A DNA stretch of 64,000 bases from Tsukamurella sp. 8F. GTDB lineage: Bacteria > Actinomycetota > Actinomycetes > Mycobacteriales > Mycobacteriaceae. Positions 56,379-64,000 of the stretch are shown piece by piece (the stretch's first letter is position 1; each line of letters starts with the position of its first letter). Where the stretch lies: assembly GCF_029167375.1 (NCBI RefSeq), contig NZ_JARFTP010000017.1, forward strand, positions 33,338-97,337. The letters are read 5' to 3'. The notes below the pieces were generated by a model, which made no database searches, was not told the DNA's origin, and saw only the letters and a program-made list of their open reading frames with translations. The translations under genes and the position numbers were made by a program.

Positions 56379-57593
56379 TCAGCCATGCCGCAGCGGCAGG
56401 GTGGCGGCCAGCCGCCACTGCTGACCGGCCGTCGGCCCGAACGTCAGTGTGCCGTCGAGCGCCTCGACTCGCTGGGCAAGCGACGGCAGGCCGTGGCCGC
56501 CGTTGGGGCGTCTCAGGCGCGCGTCTCCGCGCTCGCTGATCTGGTTGGTGACCGCGAGTTCCAAGCCGCGAGGTTGCGCGAGGTCGCCCGTCCCCACATA
56601 GCGGATGGTTATGTCCACGTACGGGGTCTTCGGCGCGTGGCGACGGATGTTGGTGAGACTCTCGACGACGATGCGGTATGCGGTATCCGCGACATCCCGG
56701 GAGACCATGGGCATCGCCTCTATGGTGATGCGGGTATCAGCAGGCGATGAGTCGTCGAAACGGGTCACCACGTCGCGTATGTCGTCGAGTGTGTGAGGGG
56801 ACGCGAGTAGGTCGGGGTTGTCGGCGGCGTCGCGATGCATCATCGCCACCGTACGATCGAGGGAGGCGAGCGCACGCTGGCCCGCGTCCTCGATCCGCCG
56901 GAACACCGCAGCGAGCCGCTCGTCGCTACCGGCCAGGATCTGTCCGGCCTGGCTCTGCGCGACCACCTCGCTGACGTCATGCGCGACGAAATCGTGTAGA
57001 TCGCGAGCCACCTCGAGGCGGTGTCCGCGCTGGCGCGCGTCGCTCGTCTCCCGTCTACGCAGGTCGATGATGCACAGCAGCGCGCCGATCACCGCACCGC
57101 CGGCCGCCGCGGCCGCCCAGAACGCGACGCTCGCCCACGAGAAGGACCTCGTGTCGTAGAACCGGAACGTGGTCACGGGGACGGCGATGACGATGAGCCC
57201 GCCCGCCAGCTGCCCCGGCCGAGTATCGGCGATCGCACGCAGCGTGATGAACAGCAGCAGCATCAGGAAGCCGATGTCGAACGGCGTCCACCGAGTCTCC
57301 TGGACGACCCCGGGCGACGGCCCCGCGGTGACTACGAACAGCGTGACCGCCATCGAGACCGTTCCCGCGATCGCCGCCAGTAACGCGAGGAAACCCGCCG
57401 AGAGCTCGGGTCCCGACGATCCCGACCGCGATCCGGGTGCACCGAAGAGACACGCCAGGCTCGCGACGGCGACCGAACCTGCGAGTGGCGACCCCGCCAT
57501 CGATGTGGCGACCACGGCGCAGAGCAGGAGGACCGCCAGGATCCGCCAGCCGTTCAGCGGCCATGCGGGCACCCAGCGCCAATCGTTGACCAC
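56379..57593 (-). CDS. Sensor histidine kinase (DesK/LiaS type)
   Basis: A 404-residue kinase. About six hydrophobic segments occupy residues 14-177. The HisKA_3 helix has His200 in ARDLHDFVAHDVSEVV, the N-box reads ESLTNIRRHAP, and the G-box region is GGHGLPSLAQRVE. GTG 57593 was chosen from the GGGGGCGG upstream. It is divergent from the response regulator at 57762, its probable partner, which is unusual since such pairs are normally in one operon. Confidence 0.8.
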   Translation of the reverse strand: MVNDWRWVPAWPLNGWRILAVLLLCAVVATSMAGSPLAGSVAVASLACLFGAPGSRSGSSGPELSAGFLALLAAIAGTVSMAVTLFVVTAGPSPGVVQETRWTPFDIGFLMLLLFITLRAIADTRPGQLAGGLIVIAVPVTTFRFYDTRSFSWASVAFWAAAAAGGAVIGALLCIIDLRRRETSDARQRGHRLEVARDLHDFVAHDVSEVVAQSQAGQILAGSDERLAAVFRRIEDAGQRALASLDRTVAMMHRDAADNPDLLASPHTLDDIRDVVTRFDDSSPADTRITIEAMPMVSRDVADTAYRIVVESLTNIRRHAPKTPYVDITIRYVGTGDLAQPRGLELAVTNQISERGDARLRRPNGGHGLPSLAQRVEALDGTLTFGPTAGQQWRLAATLPLRHG

Positions 57594-57717
57594 ACCGCCC
57601 CCTGTCCAACAGCCCCGCACCGACCGACACGTGCCGATCGATCCGACGTAACCTACTCGACCTGTGCGCTAATAGGGTGACAGGCTCACCGCCACCGACG
57701 AAGGAGCTCGAGAAACA

Positions 57718-57765
57718 ATGCCCTTGGCAGTGCTGTGCCCGGACGCGGACGGAGCCCGAAGTTGA
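57718..57765 (+). CDS. 15-residue leader ORF overlapping the response-regulator start
   Basis: ATG 57718 follows AAGGAG (57701-57706) at good spacing and opens a 15-codon frame (MPLAVLCPDADGARS). Its stop TGA (57763-57765) overlaps the TTG start of the regulator as TTGA, the same geometry as the ATGA overlaps elsewhere in the window. This suggests translational coupling or control. Confidence 0.5.
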   Translation: MPLAVLCPDADGARS

Positions 57766-58427
57766 CGACGCGCATCCTGCTCGTCGACGACCAGGCGAGC
57801 ATCCGGGACGCCTACCGGATCATCCTCGACGCGCACCCGGACATGAACGTCGTGGGGGACGCGCCCGACGGCGCCGCCGCGTTCGAGCTCGCGCGCGCAC
57901 TGCGACCCGATGTCGTGCTGGCCGACATCCGGATGCCACGCATGGACGGTCTGGAGTTGACGCGCCGACTGGTGGCACTCGACATCACCGTCGTCGTGGT
58001 CACCACCTTCGACCTGGACGAGTACGTGCAGCAGGCGATCCAGGCTGGCGCGTCCGGGTTCATCCTCAAGCGCTCCAACCCGACGTTGCTCACCGAGGCG
58101 ATCCGCGCGGCGGTCGCCGGTGATGCCCTGATCAGCCCCGAGATCACCGTCCGCCTCCTCCGCACCATGTCCGTCGAGTCCAAACCGCACGAGGCCGACA
58201 CCGACGAAGACCTCACGGCGCGTGAGATGGACGTCCTGCAGCTGATCGCCACAGGCCACACCAACGCAGACATCGGTCGCGAACTCTTCATCGCACCGGG
58301 GACCGTCAAGAATCACGTCGCGAACGTGCAGCGCAAGGTGGGGGCTCGGAACCGCGTCGCGATCGCGGCATGGGCGTGGGAGAACGACATGGTCCGAAAG
58401 CGGGACCGGACACCGGACCAGTCATAG
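57762..58427 (+). CDS. NarL/FixJ-family response regulator
   Basis: A 221-residue regulator. The receiver domain has VDDQ and phosphoacceptor Asp55 (LADIRMP), and the LuxR-type helix-turn-helix is at about residues 150-205 (LTAREMDVLQLIATGHTNADIG, IAPGTVKNHV). TTG 57762 is the likely start, as GGAG lies seven bases upstream and homology begins there; GTG 57735 is in frame but has no ribosome site. It probably pairs with the kinase at 56379. Confidence 0.82.
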   Translation: MTTRILLVDDQASIRDAYRIILDAHPDMNVVGDAPDGAAAFELARALRPDVVLADIRMPRMDGLELTRRLVALDITVVVVTTFDLDEYVQQAIQAGASGFILKRSNPTLLTEAIRAAVAGDALISPEITVRLLRTMSVESKPHEADTDEDLTAREMDVLQLIATGHTNADIGRELFIAPGTVKNHVANVQRKVGARNRVAIAAWAWENDMVRKRDRTPDQS

Positions 58428-58509
58428 CGTGCGCCCCGTCGATCCACCGCCGGGCGAGGACACCCCGCACCGGGCTGCGGGGCAGCCGGCGCGCTGTTAC
58501 GTTGCAAAC

Positions 58510-59694
58510 GTGTCGCTAGCTTCGCTCCGGCAGGAACTGACCGACCGCGTCACCACCGTCGTACGCGGTCTCTCGACGCCCGACCCGATCGAGCCGGTCG
58601 GCCCGCCGGACTGGTCGGGTCTCGACGCGCGCGAGTACGACGGCGAAGTGCCCGCGCCCGGCTCCCTGCTCACGGAAGTACCGCTGGGAGAGAGCCTGTG
58701 GATACGCAACGCCGCCGATGCGCGCCGGTTCCTCTACGCGACGTCGAACCAGCACGGTCCCGCGGTGAGCACTGCGGCCCTCTTCCTCCCGCAGTCCAGA
58801 CCACCCGAGGGCGGGTGGCCCGTGATCGCGTGGGCGCACGGCACCGTCGGGCTCGGCGATGAGGCGACTCCGTCCGCCCAACCGCAGTCGGACCGTCAGC
58901 AGTTCTACCTCGGGCATTGGTTGGACCACGGATACGCCGTGGTCGCGAGCGACTACGCAGGCCTCGGCACCCCCGGCCTGATGAGCTACCTCAACGGAAA
59001 GGTGGAGGCGCACAACCTGATCGACTCCGTTCAGGCTGCGCGGCGGATCGGCGTGCCGCTCTCCTCGCGATGGGCCCTGGTCGGCCAGTCGCAGGGCGCC
59101 GGCGCCGCGATGAACGGCGCCCGGTACGCGACCGAGTTCGGCGCCGGCTACGACCTCGACCTACGCGGCGTGGTCGCGACCGGGACGCCTGCGAACATCG
59201 AGCGCATCGTCCAGTTCCTCGGGCCGTCGTTCCCACCGGTGCCGCTACCGCCCGCGACGATGACGTACACGGCCTACATCCTTGCGGCACTCCGGGATGC
59301 GCGCCCGGACCTGACCGTCGACGAGGCGCTCAGCGACGAGGGGCGCCGCATCGTCGGGCTGGCCGAGCGACTGAGCATGTACGACCTGCGCGAGGAGGTG
59401 CGCGGCGCCGACGTGCGGGCGTGGGTCGATCGTCCGCTGCGCAGCATCGAGGGCATATTCGAGGCGTTGAAGGAGCACATGGCCACTCCGGTCGCGGGCT
59501 ACGGCAGCCCGATCTTCCTGGGACACGGCCTCACCGACATCGACGTTCCCGTCGCCTCCGGTCTCTCGCTCGCGGCGTCGCTGATACTGCACCGCCAGCC
59601 GGTGACCGTGCGCATCTATCCGACCGACCACTTCGGCGCCGTCTATGCGGCCGCCGGCGACGCCGCCGGATTCCTCGAGCGCGCTATGCGCTGA
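58510..59694 (+). CDS. Secretory-lipase family (LIP) alpha/beta hydrolase
   Basis: A 394-residue hydrolase. Seen are the strand-turn WAHGTVGLGD (oxyanion region), VASDYAGLGTPG, the nucleophile elbow VGQSQGAGA, an acid candidate in HGLTDIDVP and the base His in PTDHFGA, all typical of the LIP/secretory lipase family. Unlike most members it lacks an obvious signal peptide with GTG 58510; a longer start at 58429 does not add one. It converges on the CGNR gene with an 11-bp overlap. The substrate is probably an ester lipid. Confidence 0.75.
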   Translation: MSLASLRQELTDRVTTVVRGLSTPDPIEPVGPPDWSGLDAREYDGEVPAPGSLLTEVPLGESLWIRNAADARRFLYATSNQHGPAVSTAALFLPQSRPPEGGWPVIAWAHGTVGLGDEATPSAQPQSDRQQFYLGHWLDHGYAVVASDYAGLGTPGLMSYLNGKVEAHNLIDSVQAARRIGVPLSSRWALVGQSQGAGAAMNGARYATEFGAGYDLDLRGVVATGTPANIERIVQFLGPSFPPVPLPPATMTYTAYILAALRDARPDLTVDEALSDEGRRIVGLAERLSMYDLREEVRGADVRAWVDRPLRSIEGIFEALKEHMATPVAGYGSPIFLGHGLTDIDVPVASGLSLAASLILHRQPVTVRIYPTDHFGAVYAAAGDAAGFLERAMR

Positions 59695-60208
59695 TCCTTC
59701 GCGCGCGGTGCCGGCGAACCGCATCGCGGTTCGCACAGGCGCGACTGCAGTAGCGCTGCGTACCCGGGCGACTGAAGTCGATGAAGGCCTGCTCACACTC
59801 GGCCAGGTGACACCGGCCGAGCCGGTGTATGCCGCGCGCGGTGAGGAACTGCGCCGCGGCGGCGGTCGTGGCTCCCGCGAGTGTGAGCCCGAAGCCTGCT
59901 TCCGGGTCGCGGAAGTGCAGATGCCACCCGCTGCCGTCGTGGTCGGTGATCGACGGTGCCGCCGTGTACTCACCCAGCATCCGATTGAGGTGCTGAACCC
60001 GCTCGGTCTCGGTCCCGGCATCGACCACGGCGCGCCAGAGGCCGAGGTAGCCGGCCACGACGTCGAGGTCCTCCTCGGTTGCTGGTCGTTGCGACGGCAT
60101 CCCATGCCCATTCCACCGACTCTCGAGTTCGGCAGGGTTCGGGGCCGGATCGTTCAGCAGCTCGACCGTGTTCATAAGCAGCGGCTCAATGTAAGGGTTT
60201 ACCCGCAT
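59684..60208 (-). CDS. ABATE/CGNR zinc-finger regulator
   Basis: A 174-residue protein. The N-terminal part is the ABATE-type domain (about residues 1-125). The C terminus is a CGNR zinc finger with CHLAECEQAFID, YCSRACANRDAVRRHRAR (about residues 133-170). It is divergent from the MFS exporter gene and 25 bp away, so it is its likely regulator. Its end overlaps the lipase gene end by 11 bp. Confidence 0.8.
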   Translation of the reverse strand: MRVNPYIEPLLMNTVELLNDPAPNPAELESRWNGHGMPSQRPATEEDLDVVAGYLGLWRAVVDAGTETERVQHLNRMLGEYTAAPSITDHDGSGWHLHFRDPEAGFGLTLAGATTAAAAQFLTARGIHRLGRCHLAECEQAFIDFSRPGTQRYCSRACANRDAVRRHRARRISA

Positions 60209-60210
60209 AA

Positions 60211-60227
60211 GACCATTAGATCAGTCT
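60211..60227. promoter_or_regulatory. Candidate operator between CGNR and MFS genes
   Basis: GACCATTAGATCAGTCT lies in the 25-bp divergent gap and has imperfect dyad ends (AGAC..GTCT). It matches GACCATTTAATCGGTCT at 55994-56010 at 14 of 17 positions. Confidence 0.45.
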
Positions 60228-60233
60228 GGTGTC

Positions 60234-61631
60234 ATGACCTTCAAGCGTTGGCTGCCCCTCATCGCATGCAGCATCGGCACTTTCCTACTGCTCATGCACA
60301 CCACCGCCGCAACCGTGAGCGTCACCGTCATCCAACGCGATCTGCACGCAGGCTTCGCGCAGGGGCAGTGGGTCATCAATGGCTTCAGCCTCGCCGTAGG
60401 CGCGCTCGTGCTCGCGGCCGGCGCCGGCGGTGATGCGGTGGGTCACCGGCGCGTATTCGTCTGCGGCATGGCGCTGTTCGGGGCTGCGACAGCAGTGTGT
60501 GCGGTCGCACCCGACGCCGGTGTGCTGATCGCCGCGCGGATCGCGCAGGGCACTGGGGGAGCAGCGCTTCTGGCGTCGATGATCCCGCTCCTGGTCCATA
60601 GCTATTCCGGGCGGCGTCGACAGACGGCACTGGCGACCTGGAGCGTCTGTTCAGCCCTCGGCGGCACCGTGGGGACCTTAGGCAGCGGGGTGTTCGCGCA
60701 TCCCGGTATGTGGCGTCTGCTGTTCGCCGGAAGCGTGCCGCTTGCCATCGCCGCCGTACTCGTCGCGTTCTTCGTGTCCGCAGGAGGCGAGCCAGGATCC
60801 GGTGAGCGGTCTCGGCTGGACTTCGCGGGCACGGCATTGACGGTCGCATTGATGGGCTCCGCCACGTTCACCCTCACCGCCGCAGGCGAATTCGGCATCG
60901 CCTCGGCGCCGACGGTAGCCGCGACCGTCGCGACCGTGGCCGCGTGCGCGGGACTCGTCGCCACGGAACGACGTGTCGCGAATCCAGCACTGCCGCCGGC
61001 TCTTTTTCGTCGGCGGGGATTCGTGGGCACCATCACCACGTCCTTCGCCTACTACTTCGCAGCGTTCGGGCCGTTGCCGGCCATAGCGGCGTGGCTCGTC
61101 CACACCGGCGAGGGAGCCGCGACCGCCGCAGTGTTCCTTGCAACGCAGCAGGTCTCGTTCATCTTGGCAGCGGCGTTCGTGCGCGTGCCGGAGCGCCGGC
61201 ACACGGCCGCACTCGCGCTGAGTCTCGGCGCGATCGCACTCGGTGTATCAGCGGGCGCCCTGATCGTCGACGCCGGGCTGCCTGCACCGCTGATCGTCGG
61301 GCCGCTCTTGATGTCCGGGGCGGGAGCGGGGCTCGCCACGCCTATCCTGCCGCACCGAGCGACGGAAGCTGCTGCACCGGCCCTTTCGGGCGCGGCCGCC
61401 GGAACCATGAACGCCGCCCGGCAGTTCGGGCTCGCCGCGGGCGTCGCAGGATGCGGCGCAGTCGCCCAGGCACTCACAGGCGGAACAGGGACCAGTGGTG
61501 CTCTCGTGCTCGCAGCAGTCGTCGGCATAGCCGGCTTGGCTTTGCTGCGGGTGCTTCGTGACGTACCTTCGAAGCCGCACCCCGAGGCATATGTGCAAGC
61601 GACCGTCACACGGACCTCCGAACGGGAGTGA
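60234..61631 (+). CDS. MFS exporter, DHA2-like
   Basis: A 465-residue protein with about 14 hydrophobic segments. The N-terminal VIQRDLHAGFAQGQWVINGFSLAVGALVLAAG (given by its ends, about 33-64) and the motif GDAVGHRRVF correspond to MFS motif A. The ARIAQGTGGAALLASMIPLL segment is typical of DHA2 drug exporters. The start has no strong ribosome site. It is probably regulated by the divergent CGNR protein. The substrate is unknown. Confidence 0.82.
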   Translation: MTFKRWLPLIACSIGTFLLLMHTTAATVSVTVIQRDLHAGFAQGQWVINGFSLAVGALVLAAGAGGDAVGHRRVFVCGMALFGAATAVCAVAPDAGVLIAARIAQGTGGAALLASMIPLLVHSYSGRRRQTALATWSVCSALGGTVGTLGSGVFAHPGMWRLLFAGSVPLAIAAVLVAFFVSAGGEPGSGERSRLDFAGTALTVALMGSATFTLTAAGEFGIASAPTVAATVATVAACAGLVATERRVANPALPPALFRRRGFVGTITTSFAYYFAAFGPLPAIAAWLVHTGEGAATAAVFLATQQVSFILAAAFVRVPERRHTAALALSLGAIALGVSAGALIVDAGLPAPLIVGPLLMSGAGAGLATPILPHRATEAAAPALSGAAAGTMNAARQFGLAAGVAGCGAVAQALTGGTGTSGALVLAAVVGIAGLALLRVLRDVPSKPHPEAYVQATVTRTSERE

Positions 61632-61684
61632 TTCGGAAGACGCCGACGGCCAGGTTCCCAGGATATCGCTCGCGTGACCGTTGG

Positions 61685-63091
61685 TCAGCTCGCCGTGTGC
61701 GGAGACGTCATGGTTGTCGAGGCGTCTTGGTCTCGAACGGCGAGTGCGACCGCGATGGCGAGGGTGGCCGCCGCCGCGGCGGCGAGAAATGCCGCGTGAT
61801 AGCCGGTCAGGTCGTTGCCCGTCGCGCCGGTCTGGTTCCCGGCGGCGAGGACGGTGCTCAGCAGTGCCACTCCGACAGCGCCGCCCAGCTGCTTGCCCGC
61901 GTTGAAGATCGACGACGCGTGACCGGTCTGGGTCTTGGCGACGGTTGCCATCGACGCGGCCTGGCTCGGGATGAAGACGAATGAGACGCCGATTCCGAGG
62001 CCGAACATGAAGAGGCACAACACCCATAGCGGTGTGCCCGGGCCCACCTGCGCCATCGACGCTAGGGCCACCGCCATGGTGAGCAGACCCGTTGCGGTGA
62101 TCCGGCGGGGGCCGAAGCGCCAGTACAGCGCGCGCGTCACGAACTGACCGCCCGACATGACACCGACGGCCGAGGGGAGCGTGACCAAGCCCGATGCGAT
62201 CGCGGACAGGCCCATCACGTTCTGGAAGAGCAGAGCGGCCAGGAACAGTGCGCCGAAGTAGGCGAGTGACGCGAGCCCGTAGAGGGCGGTCGCGTACGCG
62301 AACATGCGATTGCGCAACAGGCGGATGTCGATCAGAGGGTGCGCGATACCTAGCTCGACCGGGATCAGCGCGAGCAATAGGACCGCGCCGACCGCGGTCG
62401 CCGCTATCACCGTGGGTGAGGCCCATCCGCGCGCGGGCCCCTCCGAGATCCCGTACATGAGTGCTCCCAGGCCGATTCCGGAGAACAGCAGGCCCCGTAC
62501 GTCCAGCCGGCCGGGGCGGGCGGGCGTGTGGTCCGCGAGCGCGAGAGCGCCGAACAGCAGCGTCGCGACGCCGATCGGCACGTTCACGAGGAACACCAGC
62601 TGCCACGACAGGTACGTGGTGAGCACACCGCCGAGCACGGGCCCGAGAGCCGGTGCCAACGCGGTGATCATCGCGACGACACTGGAGATGCGCACCCGCT
62701 CGGCCGGCGGGTACACGCGGAACAGCATCGCCAGTCCGACGGGTGTCATGACCGCCCCGCCGATACCTTGCAGGATGCGGAATGTGACCAGTTCGCCCAG
62801 GGTTGCGGACGAGCCGCACAGTGCCGAAGCGAGCGTGAAGACGCCGATGGCTCCGAGTAGAGCGCGTCTGCCGCCCAAGCGGTCCCCGAGCCAACCCGAC
62901 GCCGGAATGAACACGGCCAGGCTCACGAGGTAGGCGATCGACACCTGCCCGAGGCGGTCGCTACCGACGTGGAAGCTCCGCCCCAGCGAGGGGAGGGCGA
63001 CGTTGACGATCGTCGTGTCCATGACCGCCATGAACATCGCCGCGACGTAGACGGTCGCCACCGCCGGCTTCTGGTTCGAGAGTGGGTGCAT
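61685..63091 (-). CDS. MFS exporter, EmrB/QacA (DHA2) family
   Basis: A 468-residue transporter with 14 predicted helices. Motif D1-like AVMDTTIVNVALPSLGRSF is at about residues 22-40, motif A is GDRLGGRRAL and motif C-like ALAPALGPVLGGVL is present. It is a proton-driven multidrug exporter by family. It is divergent from a MarR gene, its likely repressor. Confidence 0.85.
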   Translation of the reverse strand: MHPLSNQKPAVATVYVAAMFMAVMDTTIVNVALPSLGRSFHVGSDRLGQVSIAYLVSLAVFIPASGWLGDRLGGRRALLGAIGVFTLASALCGSSATLGELVTFRILQGIGGAVMTPVGLAMLFRVYPPAERVRISSVVAMITALAPALGPVLGGVLTTYLSWQLVFLVNVPIGVATLLFGALALADHTPARPGRLDVRGLLFSGIGLGALMYGISEGPARGWASPTVIAATAVGAVLLLALIPVELGIAHPLIDIRLLRNRMFAYATALYGLASLAYFGALFLAALLFQNVMGLSAIASGLVTLPSAVGVMSGGQFVTRALYWRFGPRRITATGLLTMAVALASMAQVGPGTPLWVLCLFMFGLGIGVSFVFIPSQAASMATVAKTQTGHASSIFNAGKQLGGAVGVALLSTVLAAGNQTGATGNDLTGYHAAFLAAAAAATLAIAVALAVRDQDASTTMTSPHTAS

Positions 63092-63111
63092 GAGAACAAG
63101 CTAAATATATT

Positions 63112-63149
63112 CACTGACAGTGTCAATCATTGGTAGTCTCAATCACTGA
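63112..63149. promoter_or_regulatory. Candidate MarR operator
   Basis: CACTGACAGTG (63112-63122) and TGACAGTGTCA (63115-63125) are overlapping short palindromes. TCAATCA occurs at 63123 and again as TCAATCACTGA at 63139-63149. All lie between the MFS and MarR starts. Confidence 0.45.
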
Positions 63150-63166
63150 GCGGTTAACATGATCCA

Positions 63167-63628
63167 GTGAGCACCAAACGAAGCCGTCTCGCCCTCGGTC
63201 GTGCCGACAATGTAGCTGCCGACGTGTGGCAGCGGATCCGCGCCATCAGCCACAATCCGACTGCCATGGCAGCCTTCCATCAGATCGCCCAGGACACCGG
63301 GCTCCCGCTGGCTCCGCTGCGGGCGTTGCTCGTGGTTCCGCTCGACGAACCGATCCGCATGCGCGAGCTGGCGAAGCGGCTGGGTTGCGACAACTCGTAC
63401 GTGACGTCCCTGGTCGACGCCCTCGAGCGCCGCGGCCTGGCCGTCCGTGAGCAGCACCCGACCGATCGCCGGATCAAGGTCGTAGTGTTGACAGACGAGG
63501 GGCGCGACCTGACGAGACGGGCGCAGCTCGCCGACACCACACCGCCCGAGTCGTTCGCCGCACTCACCGCCACCGAGCTCGCGACGCTCCGGGATCTGCT
63601 GCGCAAGCTCGCTCTCGACGAGGACTGA
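63167..63628 (+). CDS. MarR-family regulator
   Basis: A 153-residue winged-helix regulator. The DNA-binding part covers about residues 64-118: MRELAKRLGCDNSYVTSLVDALERRGLAVREQHPTDRRIKVVVLTDEG (given by its ends MRELAK and LTDEG). The start GTG 63167 directly follows the operator region. It probably represses the divergent MFS exporter and responds to an exported phenolic or lipophilic compound. Confidence 0.85.
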   Translation: MSTKRSRLALGRADNVAADVWQRIRAISHNPTAMAAFHQIAQDTGLPLAPLRALLVVPLDEPIRMRELAKRLGCDNSYVTSLVDALERRGLAVREQHPTDRRIKVVVLTDEGRDLTRRAQLADTTPPESFAALTATELATLRDLLRKLALDED

Positions 63629-63983
63629 AGCCTCGCGCGACGCCGCCGAGGGCGATAGCGCGGACACCGCGAACAGATGTCTCATCGAATTGCGAGAACC
63701 CCTTGATCCACCAATACGTCACTGTGACATAAATCGCTCACCCCGCGGGGGCGGAACGCGGGGGCCACGGGGGTTGTCGACGAGCGCGCCGGCGCGGACA
63801 CCGGGCGCGGACACCAGGCGCGGCGGCGCGCGCCATTGAAATGACGAATGCGTCCGTGGTGCGACGGTTGCGTTTGAATCGGGACCGGTCCGCGCGGCAA
63901 GGGCGTCGTCGTGGGCAGCCGCCGACACGACGGTGTGGCTGTAATAGCGGCCAGATAGCCCGTGAGAACGAAAAGTGGGAGAT
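63629..63983. other. Non-coding upstream region with tandem repeats
   Basis: No gene was recognised in these 355 bp. It contains the perfect palindrome GTCACTGTGAC (63718-63728) and two and a half tandem copies of GGCGCGGACACCR (63791-63823). It is probably the promoter region of the gene that begins at the right edge. Confidence 0.5.
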
Positions 63984-64000
63984 ATGGGAGCTACCCAGGA
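63984..64000 (+). CDS. Possible start of a gene cut by the window edge
   Basis: ATG 63984 follows GTGGGAG and gives MGATQ before the sequence ends. Nothing can be said about the product. Confidence 0.3.

Overview
The window is about 64 kb of very GC-rich DNA. Genes are dense, GTG starts are common and many starts overlap the preceding stop (ATGA or GTGA). Gene content points to a sterol-degrading mycolic-acid actinobacterium (order Mycobacteriales; Tsukamurella, Gordonia or Rhodococcus type). The reasons are a complete mce4-type sterol importer, KstR, hsaADCB, cyp125, fadA5, F420-type enzymes and an LGFP-repeat protein. The genus cannot be fixed from sequence alone. No tRNA, rRNA, transposase, integrase or CRISPR array was seen.

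Positions 1-42,000 are mainly one cholesterol/sterol catabolism island. hsaA-hsaD-hsaC-hsaB (123-3702) opens the A/B rings. fadA5 and cyp125 (5703-8225) are divergent and act on the side chain. ltp3-ltp4-DUF35 (9863-13055), a FadD8-like ligase, echA19/fadD19 and the fadE26-fadE27-GMC-fadD17 operon (22746-28258) carry out side-chain beta-oxidation. A ferredoxin, a fused FadE34 and the yrbE4AB-mce4ABCDEF operon (29305-39440) follow, with the repressor gene kstR directly upstream of the transporter operon. Nine sites fitting TNNAACNNGTTNNA, with zero to two changes, lie in the expected promoter regions, so one repressor probably controls nearly all of this island. Two insertions into the familiar layout stand out: a TetR-controlled SRPBCC-DUF2867 fusion protein, and a GMC oxidoreductase between fadE27 and fadD17.

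Positions 42,000-64,000 are general chromosome. They hold an AidB-like dehydrogenase with its TetR regulator, a two-component system next to an ABC exporter, a TetR-glycosyltransferase pair, a lipoprotein peptidase, a DUF305/DUF6153 pair facing a cation efflux protein across a copper-type palindrome, a tiny protein made only of a sigma-factor region 4, a second two-component system whose regulator follows an overlapping leader ORF, a secretory-lipase family hydrolase, two MFS exporters, and CGNR and MarR regulators.

The least expected structure is non-coding. Three palindromes of exactly 60 bp (3718-3777, 18907-18966, 19972-20031) share ends, length and architecture, but their arms differ by paired, compensating substitutions. 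Two of them bracket a gene for an AbiEi/DUF559-like protein (18972-19895). A second gene of that kind (42738-43595) is bracketed by a different pair of matched hairpin elements (42670-42715, 43640-43706).
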